A stretch of 64,000 nucleotides of DNA from Pleurodeles waltl (taxonomy: Eukaryota > Chordata > Amphibia > Caudata > Salamandridae), in the NCBI RefSeq assembly GCF_031143425.1, contig NC_090440.1, positions 1,267,451,123 to 1,267,515,122 on the forward strand. Reading direction: 5' to 3'. Positions 20,926-32,200 of this stretch are shown here, piece after piece. Each line of letters starts with the position of its first letter. Position 1 is the first letter of the stretch. Below the pieces are notes generated by a model that was given only the letters and a program-made list of their open reading frames with translations, searched no databases and had not been told where the DNA came from. The position numbers and the translations under genes are program-made.

Positions 20926-22375
20926 TCCACTAGGACTCCAGGGATTTTCTTTTTTGTTTATTTTGGGGGCGACCCCTTGGGCAAGGGTCGCCCCCCCCGG
21001 GGGCAATTGTTTTTAGTATTTCGCCCCCCCCCCTGGGGGCAGATCCGCCGATTTTTCGGCGGATCTGCCCACAGGGGGGGGGCGAAAACCACTAGACACC
21101 AGGGATGTTGTTTTTTATGTGTATTTTGGGGGCGACCCCTTGGGCAAGGGTCAACCCCCCCGGGGGCAATTTTATTTTGTATTTCGCCCCCCCCCGGAGG
21201 CAGATCCGCTGATTTTTCGGCGGATCTGCCCCCAGGGGGGGGCGAAAACCACTAGACACCAGGGATGTTATTTTTTATGTGTATTTTGGGGGCGACCCCT
21301 TGGGCAAGGGTCGCCCCCCCCCGGGCAATTTTTTTTTGTATTTCTCCCCCCCTGGGGGCAGATCCGCCGATTTTTCGGCGGATCTGCCCCCACGTGGGGC
21401 CAAAACCACTAGACACCAGGGATGTTATTTTTTGTGTGTATTTTGGGGGCGACCCCTTGGGCAAGGGACGCCCCCCCCCCCCGGGGACAATTTTTTTTTG
21501 TATTTCGCCCCCCCCTGGGGGCAGATCTGCCGATTTTTCGGTGGATCTGCCCCCGGGGGGGGGGGCGAAAACCACTAGACACCAGGGATTTTATTTTTGG
21601 TGTGTATTTTGGGGGCGACCCCTTGGGCAAGGGTCGCCCCCCCGGGGCATTTTTTTTTTGTATTTCGCCCCCCCCTGGGGGCAGATCCGCCGATTTTTCG
21701 GCGGATCTGCCCCCAGGGGGGCAAAAACCACTAGACACCAGGGATTTATTTTTATTGTAAAGTTTTTTGGGGGGGCGACCCCTTGGGCAAGGGGCGCCCC
21801 ACTGGGGGGCTATTTTTTTAGTATTTCTCCCCCCCCGGGGGCAGATTGCCAATTTTTCGGCTGATCTGCCGCCGGGGGGGGGGCAAATCCACTAGACACC
21901 AGGGATTTTGTTTTTATTGTTTATTTTGGGGGCAACCCCTTGGGCAAGGGTCGCTCCCCTGGGGAGCTATGTTTTTTTTCTGTTTCGGCCACCCCGATGG
22001 CAGACCAGCCATTTTTTGGACGATCTGGCCCCCGGGGGGGTGGAAGCACACTAGGCGCCAGGGATTGTGTGGTGTGTGTTTGGGGGCACCCCTTTGGCAA
22101 CGGTCGCCCCCCTAAGGTGGGGAAAATTCGTATTGGCCATCTATGCCCTAATTTTGTAGGCCCATCTGCCCCCAAGGAGGGCAGAACCACCAATAAGGCA
22201 GGGATTTTTTTGTTTTGTTTTGTGTTGTCCTGGGGGTGCCCCCTTTGGTAAGGGTCGCCCCCTAAAAGTGGGCACAGAGGTGTTTCCCATTTCTGCCCCC
22301 CTTGGGGGCAGATTGGCCAATTTGTTTACGCCCATCTACCCCCGAGGGGGGCAGGATCCACTTAGGTACCAGGGA
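20926..22375. repeat. Tandem repeat of about 160 bp, roughly nine copies, with two hairpins per unit
   Basis: The marker CACTAGACACCAGGGAT recurs near 20926, 21091, 21251, 21408, 21574, 21730, 21891, 22050, and in worn form near 22190 and 22355. Each unit holds two inverted repeats: GGGGGCGACCCCTTGGGCA with its complement, and GCAGATCCGCCGA with its complement. Copies decay toward the transposase side. All long ORFs on either strand here are products of the repeat; none has a domain. Confidence 0.92.
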
Positions 22376-22896
22376 CAACTTCTAAGTTCTTGGTGGTGTC
22401 TTGGTGGTGGGGTGTTTGTCAACTGGCAAAGTATTTGTATTTGTGATTATAACAATTTATTTCTTCTTTTTCTTCTAGTTCAACGCTTTTGCTTCCTTTG
22501 CTGTGGATCTTTGCGGTTTTGGCAATAGTTGTCCTGCGGTTTGCATAGTTGCATGTTTTAGGTAAGTGAAAGCAATTTACTCCAAAGGAGTATTGTTGAC
22601 ATGCATGAATGACGTTTGTAGGTGGTGTACTAAATGCAGTATTGTGTGTTTGACATTGTCCTTAGATTTGAGCACAGTGATGTTTGTGTCTAATTTGCTT
22701 TTTTCTTTTTTCTTTTTAGTGGGATATCATTGGTGATTGCTGTGTCTGTGCAGAGTAGTTGCTTGGTGAGTAGCTATTTCAGGCAACTGAGTGGTATAGT
22801 TTTTTGTAGTACATAACTCTTTGTGATAAAGCTACACTTTGTTTATTACTTATTTTAGTGCTAGTTGTTGTTGGCAATCCATTTGTTTTCAGGATC
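22376..22896 (+). other. Transposase leader with two probable 5' UTR introns
   Basis: Splice-like signals occur in a sensible order: acceptor TTTTTCTTCTAG ending 22488, donor GTAAGT at 22562, acceptor TTTCTTTTTAG ending 22719, donor GTGAGT at 22766, and acceptor TTTGTTTTCAG ending 22892, four bases before the ATG. This would give small leader exons of about 73 and 46 bases with introns of about 158 and 127 bases. It is inferred from consensus alone. Confidence 0.5.
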
Positions 22897-24690
22897 ATGG
22901 CTAGCCGCAAAGTGACCGCTCAGCAGGTTGTTCGCATGCTCTTTGAGTCGTCTTCAGACCATGATTACGACACTGACTCTGCATCTGAGGCAGAGGAGGA
23001 AGCAGGAGATTCTGGAAGTGAGTTTTCTGTCCGAGAGTATTCTTCTGATGAGGAAGCTACTCTCAGTGCAGATGAAGGGCCTGTGTTAGAGGAGGACATT
23101 GATGTGCCAAGAGTGCAGCAGCCTGGGGCTGAAGGGTTTCCCATTGGAAGACCTGACACCTGGATTGCCCCAAACATGGAGCAGCCACAGTTACCTGCAT
23201 TTACTGGTCTCCCAGGGTGTAGAGTTAATACGGAAAACTTTTTGCCTGTCCATTTCTTTCACTTGTTTATGGACGATGTATTTTTGGAAGAGATTGTGGA
23301 GCAGACAAATGTGTATGCAGAGGAATATTTGCGGGACAACGCTGCCAGACTTAAGCCTCAGTCTAGAGCTACTCAGTGGGTTCCCACATATCTGGAAGAG
23401 ATGAAAAGGTTTTTAGGTTTGTCTTTTTTGATGGGGTTGATCAGGAAGCCGTCACTGGCTTCTTATTGGTCTACTAGTCCCTTGATGGCAACTGCTATAT
23501 TTCCTGCAACTATGACACGTAATCGGTATTTGCTTCTTCTTCGTATGCTGCATTTTGTAGACAATGCTTTAGCCTTGCCACGAGATCACCCTGATTGTGA
23601 CCGCCTTTTTAAGATTAGGCCTGTCCTTGATCATTTTGTGGATCGGTTTTCAGAGGTCTATGTTCCAGGCAAAGAGATAAGTGTGAACGAGTCTTTGGTC
23701 CTTTTCAAGGGGGGTTTAGTTTTTAAGCAGTACATTCCTTGTAAGAGGGCACGGCATGGGATTAAATTGTATCTGTTGTCAGAAAGCAGTACAGGATATG
23801 TGTATAATTTCCGGGTCTACACTGGTAGGGATTCCAGTATTGACCCTCCTGGTTGTCCGGCCACTTTTGGAGTTAGCGAAAAAATTGTTCGGGAACTTGC
23901 TAGACGGCTGTTTAACAAAGGTCACCATTTGTACGTAGATAATTTCTACACTGGAGTGCAGTTGTTCAAGGAGTTGTTTAGGGTGGACACTGTTGCTTGT
24001 GGCACAATCCGTTCTAACCGGAAAGGCTATCCAAGGGAGCTTGTCTGTAAAAAACTTGAGAGGGGACAGTGCAGTGCCTTGCGGAATAATGAGCTGCTAG
24101 CTCTGAAATTTTCAGACAGGAGGGATGTGTACATGCTATCGACCATCCATGATGAGAGTACTTCCCCTGTGGCTGTTTGGGGTCAGGTTGCGGAAGTGCG
24201 CAAACCTGCGTGCATTTTGGACTACAATAGGCACATGGGTGGTGTTGATAGAGTAGATCAGAGGTTGGAACCTTACACTGCTCTTCGTAAGTCTTATGTG
24301 TGGTATAAAAAGTTGGCCCTACATTTATTTCATTTGGCAACTTTTAATGCCTTTATTGTATACAAGGATTGCTCACCTGAGTCAAGGATGACATTTGTTA
24401 AATTTCAGGAGTTGGTGATAGAAAGCCTTATTGTGGTGGAACCGGCAAGAGTTCCTAGAGTAGAAGTGGTGGAGGATGTGGCTAGATTGAAAGATCAGCA
24501 CTTTTCAGATCACATTCCTCCCACTCCCAAAAAAGACATGCCCACAAAGAAATGTAGAGTATGTGCCCGGAGATTAATCCGGAGGGAGAGCCGGATGTAC
24601 TGCCCCGAATGCCCTTCAAAGCCTGGGCTGTGTGTGCCCGGCTGTTACAGAAGTTACCATACCCAAAAAAAAATCTGGGAAATACCTTGA
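22897..24690 (+). CDS. piggyBac (PGBD-like) transposase, catalytic Asp replaced
   Basis: The 597-codon frame is open from ATG 22897, chosen because the longer frame upstream begins only with GTG and ATG follows a splice-acceptor-like TTTTCAG. The N-terminus is acidic and Ser/Glu-rich (about residues 25-70), usual for the family. The DDE_Tnp_1_7 domain follows from about residue 105 ('LPVHFFHLFMDD', 'FLGLSFLMGLIRKPS', 'YWSTSPL'). The three catalytic acids should lie in 'SVxESLVLFKG', 'YVDNFYTG' and 'MGGVDRVDQ'. The second (D348) and third (D451, with D454) are present, but the first is Asn264 (AAC at 23686-23688). The C-terminus has a zinc-binding cysteine cluster ('CRVCARR...CPECPSKPGLC...H'). 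It would bind and nick DNA at TTAA if active; as read it should be catalytically dead but could still bind DNA. Confidence 0.95.
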   Translation: MASRKVTAQQVVRMLFESSSDHDYDTDSASEAEEEAGDSGSEFSVREYSSDEEATLSADEGPVLEEDIDVPRVQQPGAEGFPIGRPDTWIAPNMEQPQLPAFTGLPGCRVNTENFLPVHFFHLFMDDVFLEEIVEQTNVYAEEYLRDNAARLKPQSRATQWVPTYLEEMKRFLGLSFLMGLIRKPSLASYWSTSPLMATAIFPATMTRNRYLLLLRMLHFVDNALALPRDHPDCDRLFKIRPVLDHFVDRFSEVYVPGKEISVNESLVLFKGGLVFKQYIPCKRARHGIKLYLLSESSTGYVYNFRVYTGRDSSIDPPGCPATFGVSEKIVRELARRLFNKGHHLYVDNFYTGVQLFKELFRVDTVACGTIRSNRKGYPRELVCKKLERGQCSALRNNELLALKFSDRRDVYMLSTIHDESTSPVAVWGQVAEVRKPACILDYNRHMGGVDRVDQRLEPYTALRKSYVWYKKLALHLFHLATFNAFIVYKDCSPESRMTFVKFQELVIESLIVVEPARVPRVEVVEDVARLKDQHFSDHIPPTPKKDMPTKKCRVCARRLIRRESRMYCPECPSKPGLCVPGCYRSYHTQKKIWEIP

Positions 24691-24835
24691 GCGTAAGCTG
24701 TCTGTTTTATATTTTCATATGTTTCACGGCTGGCATCTCTGTCATGTATTTAGTTAGAGCTTTTGTGTTTGTAGTTTTGTGCTTATTTTATAATTAGTGG
24801 TTTCTTTGTTGTTTATAAACAAAAAAAGTGATGGT

Positions 24836-25235
24836 GGTGTGCTTGGGGTGGCGCTTGGCTGGCGGTGTGCTTGGGGTGGCGCTTGGCTGGCAGTGTGCGT
24901 GGGGTGGCGCTTGGCTGGCGGTGTGCGTGGGGTGGCGCTTGGCTGGCGGGGTGCGTGGGGTGGTGCTTGGCTGGCGGTGTGCTTGGGGTGGCGCTTGGCT
25001 GGCGGTGTGCGTGGGGTGGCGCTTGGCTGGCAGTGTGCGTGGGGTGGTGCTTGGCTGGCGGTGTGCGTGGGGTGGCGCTTGGCTGGCGGTGTGCGTGGGG
25101 TGGCGCTTGGCTGGCGGTGTGCTTGGGGTGGCGCTTGGCTGGCGGTGTGCTTGGGGTGGCGCTTGGCTGGCGGTGTGCTTGGGGTGGCGCTTGGCTGGCG
25201 GTGTGCGTGGGGTGGCGCTTGGCTGGCGGTGCCAG
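24836..25235. repeat. 28-bp minisatellite, about 14 units
   Basis: The unit GGTGTGCKTGGGGTGGCGCT + TGGCTGGC repeats head to tail, varying mainly at one T/G position and occasional G/A changes. It begins about 145 bases after the transposase stop and would lie in the 3' UTR before the AATAAA at 25534. Because 28 is not a multiple of 3, long ORFs appear in several frames on both strands; these are artefacts of composition and not genes. Confidence 0.95.
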
Positions 25236-25533
25236 CCAAACGGCAGTCCACACTCCCATCAGCTGGTGTGATTCTTGTATCAGGCATGTGGGCGTATGTA
25301 AGTGATGGGCCCTTGAGTGGCGCGGTCTGTCGATGTGAGTGTTGTAATGTGCTGGGCCCGTGGCTGGCGGTGTGAATGGTCTTGTGCGTGTCATGTATGA
25401 AAGGTGTGTGAATGGACTGTAAAGCGGTTGGTGCCTTGTCGCGGCTTTACAGCTCACGAGCTGTGAGTCATTGGTTCAGTTGTTTGCCTTTCAGTTATTA
25501 GCAGTGCATTTCATTTTTGTGAAATCTCTTGTT

Positions 25534-25539
25534 AATAAA
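25534..25539 (+). terminator. Polyadenylation signal AATAAA of the piggyBac transcript
   Basis: AATAAA sits about 850 bases after the transposase stop. Immediately upstream are short hairpins (GTAAAGC...GCTTTAC at about 25420-25450). It is the first canonical signal downstream of the ORF. Confidence 0.5.
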
Positions 25540-25850
25540 ATTTGATCCACTGAACCATCACTCACCCTCGTGCCAAATCCAACCAGTATGTGTGGTAAAA
25601 ATGACAAAACCTGCTCCGCTGTAATCAGGCGTCGCAGCACACCTGTGACATGCTAGGTGCCTCGGGTGGGAACCCGATGATGAAGCATGCCACCAACTTG
25701 GTTGGTGGGTGAGGGGTCTTCTTCACATAACCTAAGTGTGTTTCTTTTCACAATTTTAGTGTTTGGCACATCACGGACGTATGTGCACACATCAATATGA
25801 TATATTACAAAAATACCTGTTTTTGGGGAGGAGGGCCCACCTATGTTTTT
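25540..25850. other. Non-coding interior of the piggyBac element
   Basis: Nothing coding is seen. It links the poly(A) signal to an inverted, diverged relative of the 383-bp repeat. Confidence 0.45.
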
Positions 25851-25859
25851 GGTCCTGGG

Positions 25860-26140
25860 TGCGGCCTTCATCTAGGGAAACCTACAAAACCCAGACATTT
25901 TTTAAAACTAGACACCCCAAGGAGTCCAGAGAGGTGTGGCTTGCGTGGCTCCCCCAACATTTTCTTACACAGACTCCTCTGTAAACCTCAAAATGTGCAT
26001 AAAAAAGTATATTTTCCTGAGTTTTCTTAGTAGGATCACCGCTCCAGCACAAAATTCCTACTCCCCAGTTTTCCCCTCAGTCTCCCAAGTAAAATGACAC
26101 CTCACTAATGTGGGTCCCCAAAGCAGAGTCCGTCTAAAGA
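25860..26140 (-). repeat. Diverged inverted copy of the 383-bp repeat unit
   Basis: The plus strand here reads 'TAGGGAAACCTACAAAACCC', 'AAAACTAGACACCCCAAGGA', 'TAAACCTCAAAATGTG' and 'CAGTCTCCCAAGTAAAATGA', which correspond in the same order to the minus strand of the array unit downstream. It is thus one old copy facing the array head to head. Identity is clearly lower than within the array. Confidence 0.75.
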
Positions 26141-26212
26141 TGTATAAAAGAATATGCCCTTATAAACTCGCTGTGCTATCCCTTCTATCTCTTCAGGTTT
26201 TGGGCCTTATTC

Positions 26213-29200
26213 TGTTGTAGGCACCTGGCCCACCCACACAAGTGAGGTATCACTTTTATCGGGACACTTGGGGGAACGCAGGGTGGAAGGAGATTTGTGG
26301 CTCCTCTCAGATTCCAGAACTTTCTGTCACCGAAATGGGAGGAAAGGGTGTTTTTTTAGCCAAACTTTGAGGTTTGCAAAGGATTCTGGGTAACAGAACT
26401 TGGTCCGAGCCCCACAAGTCACCCCATCTTGGATTCCCCTAGGTCTCTAGTTTTCAAACATGCACAGGGTTGGTAGGTTTCCCTAGGTGCCGGCTGAGGT
26501 ACAGGCCAAAATCCTCAGGTAGGCACTGTTTTCTTTAAAAAAATGGGATGTGTCCACGTTGCGCTTTGGGGCGTTTCCTGTCGCGGGCGCTAGGCCTACC
26601 CACACAAGTGAGGTATCATTTTTATCGGGAGACTTGGGGGAACGCAGGGTGGAAGGAAATTTCTGGCTCGTCTCAGATTCCAGAACTTTCTGCCACAGAA
26701 ATGTGAGGAACATGTGTTTTTTTAGCCAAATTTTGAGGTTTGCAAAGGATTCTGGGTAACAGAACCTGGTACGAGCCCCGCAAGTCACCCCTCCTTGGAT
26801 TTCCCTAGGTCTCTAGTTTTCATAAATGCACAGGTTTGGTAGGTTTCCCTAGGTGCCGGCTGAGCTAGAGGCCAAAATCTACAGGTAGGCACTTCGCAAA
26901 AAACACCTCTGTTTTCTTCCAAACATTTTGATATGTCCACGTTGCGCTTTGAGGCGTTTCCTGTCGCGGGCGCTAGGCCTTCCCACACAAGTGAGGTATC
27001 ACTTTTATCGGGAGACTTGGGGGAACCCTGGGTGGAAGGACATTTGTGGCTCCTCTCAGATTCCAGAACTTTCTGCCACAGAAATGTGAGGAACATGTGT
27101 TTTTTTAGCCAAATTTTGAGGTTTGCAAAGGATTCTGGGTAACAGAACCTGGTCCGAGCCCCGCAAGTCACCCCTCCTTGGTTTCCCGTAGGTCTCTAGT
27201 TTTCAGAAATGCACAGGTTTGGTAGGTTTCCCTAGGTGCCGGCTGAGCTAGAGGCCAAAATCTACAGGTAGGCACTTCGCAAAAAACACCTCTGTTTTCT
27301 TCCAAAAATGTGGATGTGTCCACATTGGGCTTTGGGGCGTTTCCTGTTGCGGGCGCTAGGCCTACCCACACAAGTGAGGTATCATTTTTATCGGGAGACT
27401 TGGGGGAACCCTGGGTGGAAGGAAATTTGTGGCTCCTCTCAGATTCCAGAACTTTCTGCCACAGAAATGTGAGGAACATGTGTTTTTTTAGCCAAATTTG
27501 GAGGTTTGCAAAGGATTCTGGATAACAGAACCTGGTCCGAGCCCCGCAAGTCACCCTTCCTTGGTTTCCCCTAGGTCTCTAGTTTTCAGAAATGCACAGG
27601 TTTGGTAGGTTTCCCTAGGTGCCGGCTGAGCTAGAGGCCAAAATCTACAGGTAGGCACTTCGCAAAAAACACCTCTGTTTTCTTCCAAAAATTTGAATGT
27701 GTCCAAGTTGCGCTTTGGGGCGTTTCCTGTCGCGGGCGCTAGGCCTACCCACACAAGTGAGGTATCATTTTTATCGGGAGACTTGGGGGAACGCTGGGTG
27801 GAAGGAAATTTGTGCCTCCTCTCAGATTCCAGAACTTTCTGCCACAGAAATGTTTGGAACATGTGTTTTTTTAGCCAAATTTTGAGTTTGCAAAGGATTC
27901 TGGGTAACAGAACCTGGTCCGAGCCCTGCAAGTCACCCCATCTTGGATTCCCCTAGGTCTCTAGTTTTTAGAAATGCACAGGTTTGGTAGGTTTCCCTAG
28001 GTGCCGGCTGAGCTAGAGGCCAAAATCTACAGGTAGGCACTTCGCAAAAAACACCTCTGTTTTCTTTCAAAAATGTGGATGTGTCCACATTGGGCTTTGG
28101 GGCGTTTCCTGTCGCGGGCGCTAGGCCTACCCACACAAGTGAGGTATCATTTTTATCGGGAGACTTGGGGGAACCCTGGGTGGAAGGAAATTTGTGGCTC
28201 CTCTCAGATTCCAGAACTTTCTGCCACAGAAATGTGAGGAACATGTGTTTTTTTAGCCACATTTTGAGGTTTGCAAAGGATTCTGGGTAACAGAACCTGG
28301 TCAGAGCCCCGCAAGTCACCCCTCCTTGGATTCCCCTAGGTCTCTAGTTTTCAGAACTGCACAGGTTTGGTAGGTTTCCCTAGGTGCCAGCTGAGCTAGA
28401 GGCCAAAATCTACAGGTAGGCACTTCGCAAAAAACACCTCTGTTTTCTTCCAAAAATGTGGATGTGTCCACGTTGCGCTTTGGGGCGTTTCCTGTCGCGG
28501 GCGCTAGGCCTACTATCGGGAGACTTGGGGGAACGCTGGGTGGAAGGAAATTTGTGGCTCCTCTCAGATTTCAGAACTTTCTGCAACAGAAATGTGAGGA
28601 ACATGTGTTTTTTTAGCCAAATTTTGAGGTTTGCAAAGGATTCTGGGTAACAGAACCTGGTCCGAGCCCCGCAAGTCACCCCTCCTTGGTTTCCCCTAGG
28701 TCTCTAGTTTTCAGAAATGCACAGGTTTGGTAGGTTTCCCTAGGTGCCGGCTGAGCTAGAGGCCAAAATCTACAGGTAGGCACTTCGCAAAAAACACCTC
28801 TGTTTTCTTCCAAAAATTTGGATGTGTCCACGTTGCGCTTTGGGGCGTTTCCTGTCGCGGGCGCTAGGCCTACTATCGGGAGACTTGGGGGAACGCTGGG
28901 TGGAAGGAAATTTGTGGCTCCTCTCAGATTCCAGAACTTTCTGCCACAGAAATGTGAGGAACATGTGTTTTTTTAGCAAAATTTTGAGGTTTGCAAAGGA
29001 TTCAGGGTAACAGAACCTGGTCCGAGCCCCGCAAGTCACCCCTCCTTGGATTCCCCTAGGTCTCTAGTTTTCAGAAATGCACAGGTCTGGTAGGTTTCCC
29101 TAGGTGCCGGCTGAGCTAGAGGCCAAAATCTACAGGTAGGCACTTCGCAAAAAACACCTCTGTTTTCTTCCAAAAATGTGGATGTGTCCACGTTGCGCTT

Positions 29201-32200
29201 TGGGGCGTTCCTGTCGCGGGCGCTAGGCCTACCCACACAAGTGAGGTATCATTTTTATCTGGAGACTTGGGGGAACGCTGGGTGGAAGGAAATTTGTGGC
29301 TCCTCTCAGATTCCAGAACTTTCTGCCACAGAAATGTGAGGAACATGTGTTTTTTTAGCCAAATTTTGAGGTTTGCAAAGGATTCTGGGTAACAGAACCT
29401 GGTCCGAGCCCTGCAAGTCACCCCATCTTGGATTCCCCTAGGTCACTAGTTTTCAGAAATGCACAGGTTTGGTAGGTTTCCCTAGGTGCCGGCTGAGCTA
29501 GAGGCCAAAATCTACAGGTAGGCACTTCGCAAAAAACACCTCTGTTTTCTTTCAAAAATTTGGATGTGTCCACATTGGGCTTTGGGGCGTTTCCTGTCGC
29601 GGGCGCTAGGCCTACCCACACAAGTGAGGTATCATTTTTATCGGGAGACTTGGGGGAACCCTGGGTGGAAGGAAATTTGTGGCTCCTCTCAGATTCCAGA
29701 ACTTTCTGCAACAGAAATGTGAGGATCATGAGTTTTTTTAGCCACATTTTGAGGTTTGCAAAGGATTCTGGGTAACAGAACCTGGTCAGAGCCCCGCAAG
29801 TCACCCCTCCTTGGATTCCCCTAGGTCTCTAGTTTTCAGAACTGCACAGGTTTGGTAGGTTTCCCTAGGTGCCGGCTGAGCTAGAGGCCAAAAGTTACAG
29901 GTAGGCACTTCGCAAAAAACACCTCTGTTTTCTTCCAAAAATTTGGATGTGTCCACGTTGCGCTTTGGGGCGCTTCCTGTTGCGGGCGCTAGGCCTACTA
30001 TCGGGAGACTTGGGGGAACGCTGGGTGGAAGGAAATTTGTGGCTCCTCTCAGATTCCAGAACTTTCTGCCACAGAAATGTGAGGAACATGTGTTTTTTTA
30101 GCCAAATTTTGAGGTTTGCAAAGGATTCTGGGTAACAGAACCTGGTCCGATCCCTGCAAGTCACCCCATCTTGGATTCCCCTAGGTCTCTAGTTTTCAGA
30201 AATGCACAGGTTTGGTAGGTTTCCCTAGGTGCCGGCTGAGCTAGAGGCCAAAATCTACAGGTAGGCACTTCGCAAAAAACACCTCTGTTTTCTTTCAAAA
30301 ATTTGGATGTGTCCACGTTGCGCTTTGGGGCGTTTCCTGTCGCGGGCGCTAGGCCTACCCACACAAGTGAGGTATCATGTTTATCGGGAGACTTGGAGGA
30401 ACGCTGGGTGGAAGGAAATTTGTGGCTCCTCTCAGATTCCAGAACTTTCTGCCACAGAAATTTGAGGAACATGTGTTTTTTTAGCCAAATTTTGAGGTTT
30501 GCAAAGGATTCTGGGTAACAGAACCTGGGCCGAGCCCCGCAAGTCACCCCTCCTTGGATTCCCCTAGGTCTCTAGTTTTCAGAAATGCACAGGTTTGGTA
30601 GGTTTCCCTAGGTGCCGGCTGAGCTAGAGGCCAAAATCTACAGGTAAGCACTTCGCAAAAAACACCTCTGTTTTCTTCCAAAAATTTGGATGTGTCCACG
30701 TTGCGCTTTAGGGCGTTTCCTGTCGCGCGCGCTAGGCCTACCCACACAAGTGAGGTATCATTTTTATAGGGAGACTTGGGGGAACGCTGGGTGGAAGGAA
30801 ATTTGTGGCTCCTCTCAGATTCCAGAACTTTCTGCCACAGAAATGTGAGGAACATGTGTTTTTTAGCCAAATTTTGAGGTTTGCAAAGGATTCTGGGTAA
30901 CAGAACCTGGTCCGAGCCCCGAAAGTCACCCCTCCTTGGATTCCCCTAGGTCTCTAGTTTTCAGAACTGCACAGGTTTGGTAGGTTTCCCTAGGAGCCGG
31001 CTGAGCTAGAGGCCAAAATCTACAGGTAGGCACTTCGCAAAAAACACCTCTGTTTTCTTCCAAAAATTTGGATGTGTCCATGTTGGGCTTTGGGGCGTTT
31101 CCTGTCGCAGGCGCTAGGCCTACCCACACAAGTGAGGTATTGTTTTTATCGGGAGACTTAGGGGAACGCTGGGTGGAAGGAAATTTGTGGCTCCTCTCAG
31201 ATTCCAGAACCTTCTGCCACAGAAATGTGAGGAACATGTATTTTTTTAGCCAAATTTTGAGGTTTGCAAAGGATTCTGGGTAACAGAACCTGGTCCGAGC
31301 CCCGCAAGTCACCCCTCCTTGGATTCCCCTAGGTCTCTAGTTTTCAGAAATGCACAGGTTTGGTAGGTTTCCCTAGGTGCCGGCTGAGCTATAGGCCAAA
31401 ATCTACAGGTAGGCACTTCGCAAAAAACACCTCTGTTTTCTTCCAAAAATTTGGATGTGTCCACGTTGCGCTTTGGGGCGTTTCCTGTCGCGGGCGCTAG
31501 GCCTACCCACACAAGTGAGGTATCATTTTTATCGGGAGACTTGGGGGAACGCTGGGTGGAAGGAAATTTGTGGCTCCTCTCAGATTCCAGATCTTTCTGC
31601 CACAGAAATGTGAGGAACATGTGTTTTTTTAGCCAAATTTTGAGGTTTGCAAAGGATTCTGGGTAACAGAACCTGGTCCGAGCCCCGCAAGTCACCCCTC
31701 CTTGGATTCCCCTAGGTCTCTAGTTTTCAGAAATGCACAGGTCCGGTAGGTTTCCCTAGGTGCCGGCTGAGCTAGAGGCCAAAATCTACAGGTAGGCACT
31801 TCGCAAAAAACACCTCTGTTTTCTTCCAAAAATTTGGATGTGTCCACGTTGCGCTTTGGGGCGTTTCCTGTCGTGGGCGCTAGGCCTACCCACACAAGTG
31901 AGGTATCATTTTTATCGGGAGACTTGGGGGAACGCTGGGTGGAAGGAAATTTGTGGCTCCTCTCAGATTCCAGAACTTTCTGCCACAGAAATGTGAGGAA
32001 CATGTGTTTTTTTAGCCAAATTTTGAGGTTTGCAAAGGATTCTGGGTAACAGAACCTGGGCCGAGCCCCGCAAGTCACCCCTCCTTGGATTCCCCTAGGT
32101 CTCTAGTTTTCAGAACTGCACAGGTTTGGTAGGTTTCCCTAGGTGCCGGCTGAGCTAGAGGCCAAAATCTACAGGTAGGCACTTCTCAAAAAACACCTTT

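Noticed and set aside
21265..21864. 199-codon plus-strand ORF and companions rich in Pro and Gly
   Set aside because: Frame created by the 160-bp tandem repeat; its peptide merely repeats 'FGGDPLGKG'-like strings and no ORF crosses into unique sequence.
24754..25457. Long low-complexity ORFs (Gly/Trp-rich plus, His/Pro-rich minus)
   Set aside because: Products of the 28-bp minisatellite read in several frames; not a repeat-protein gene.
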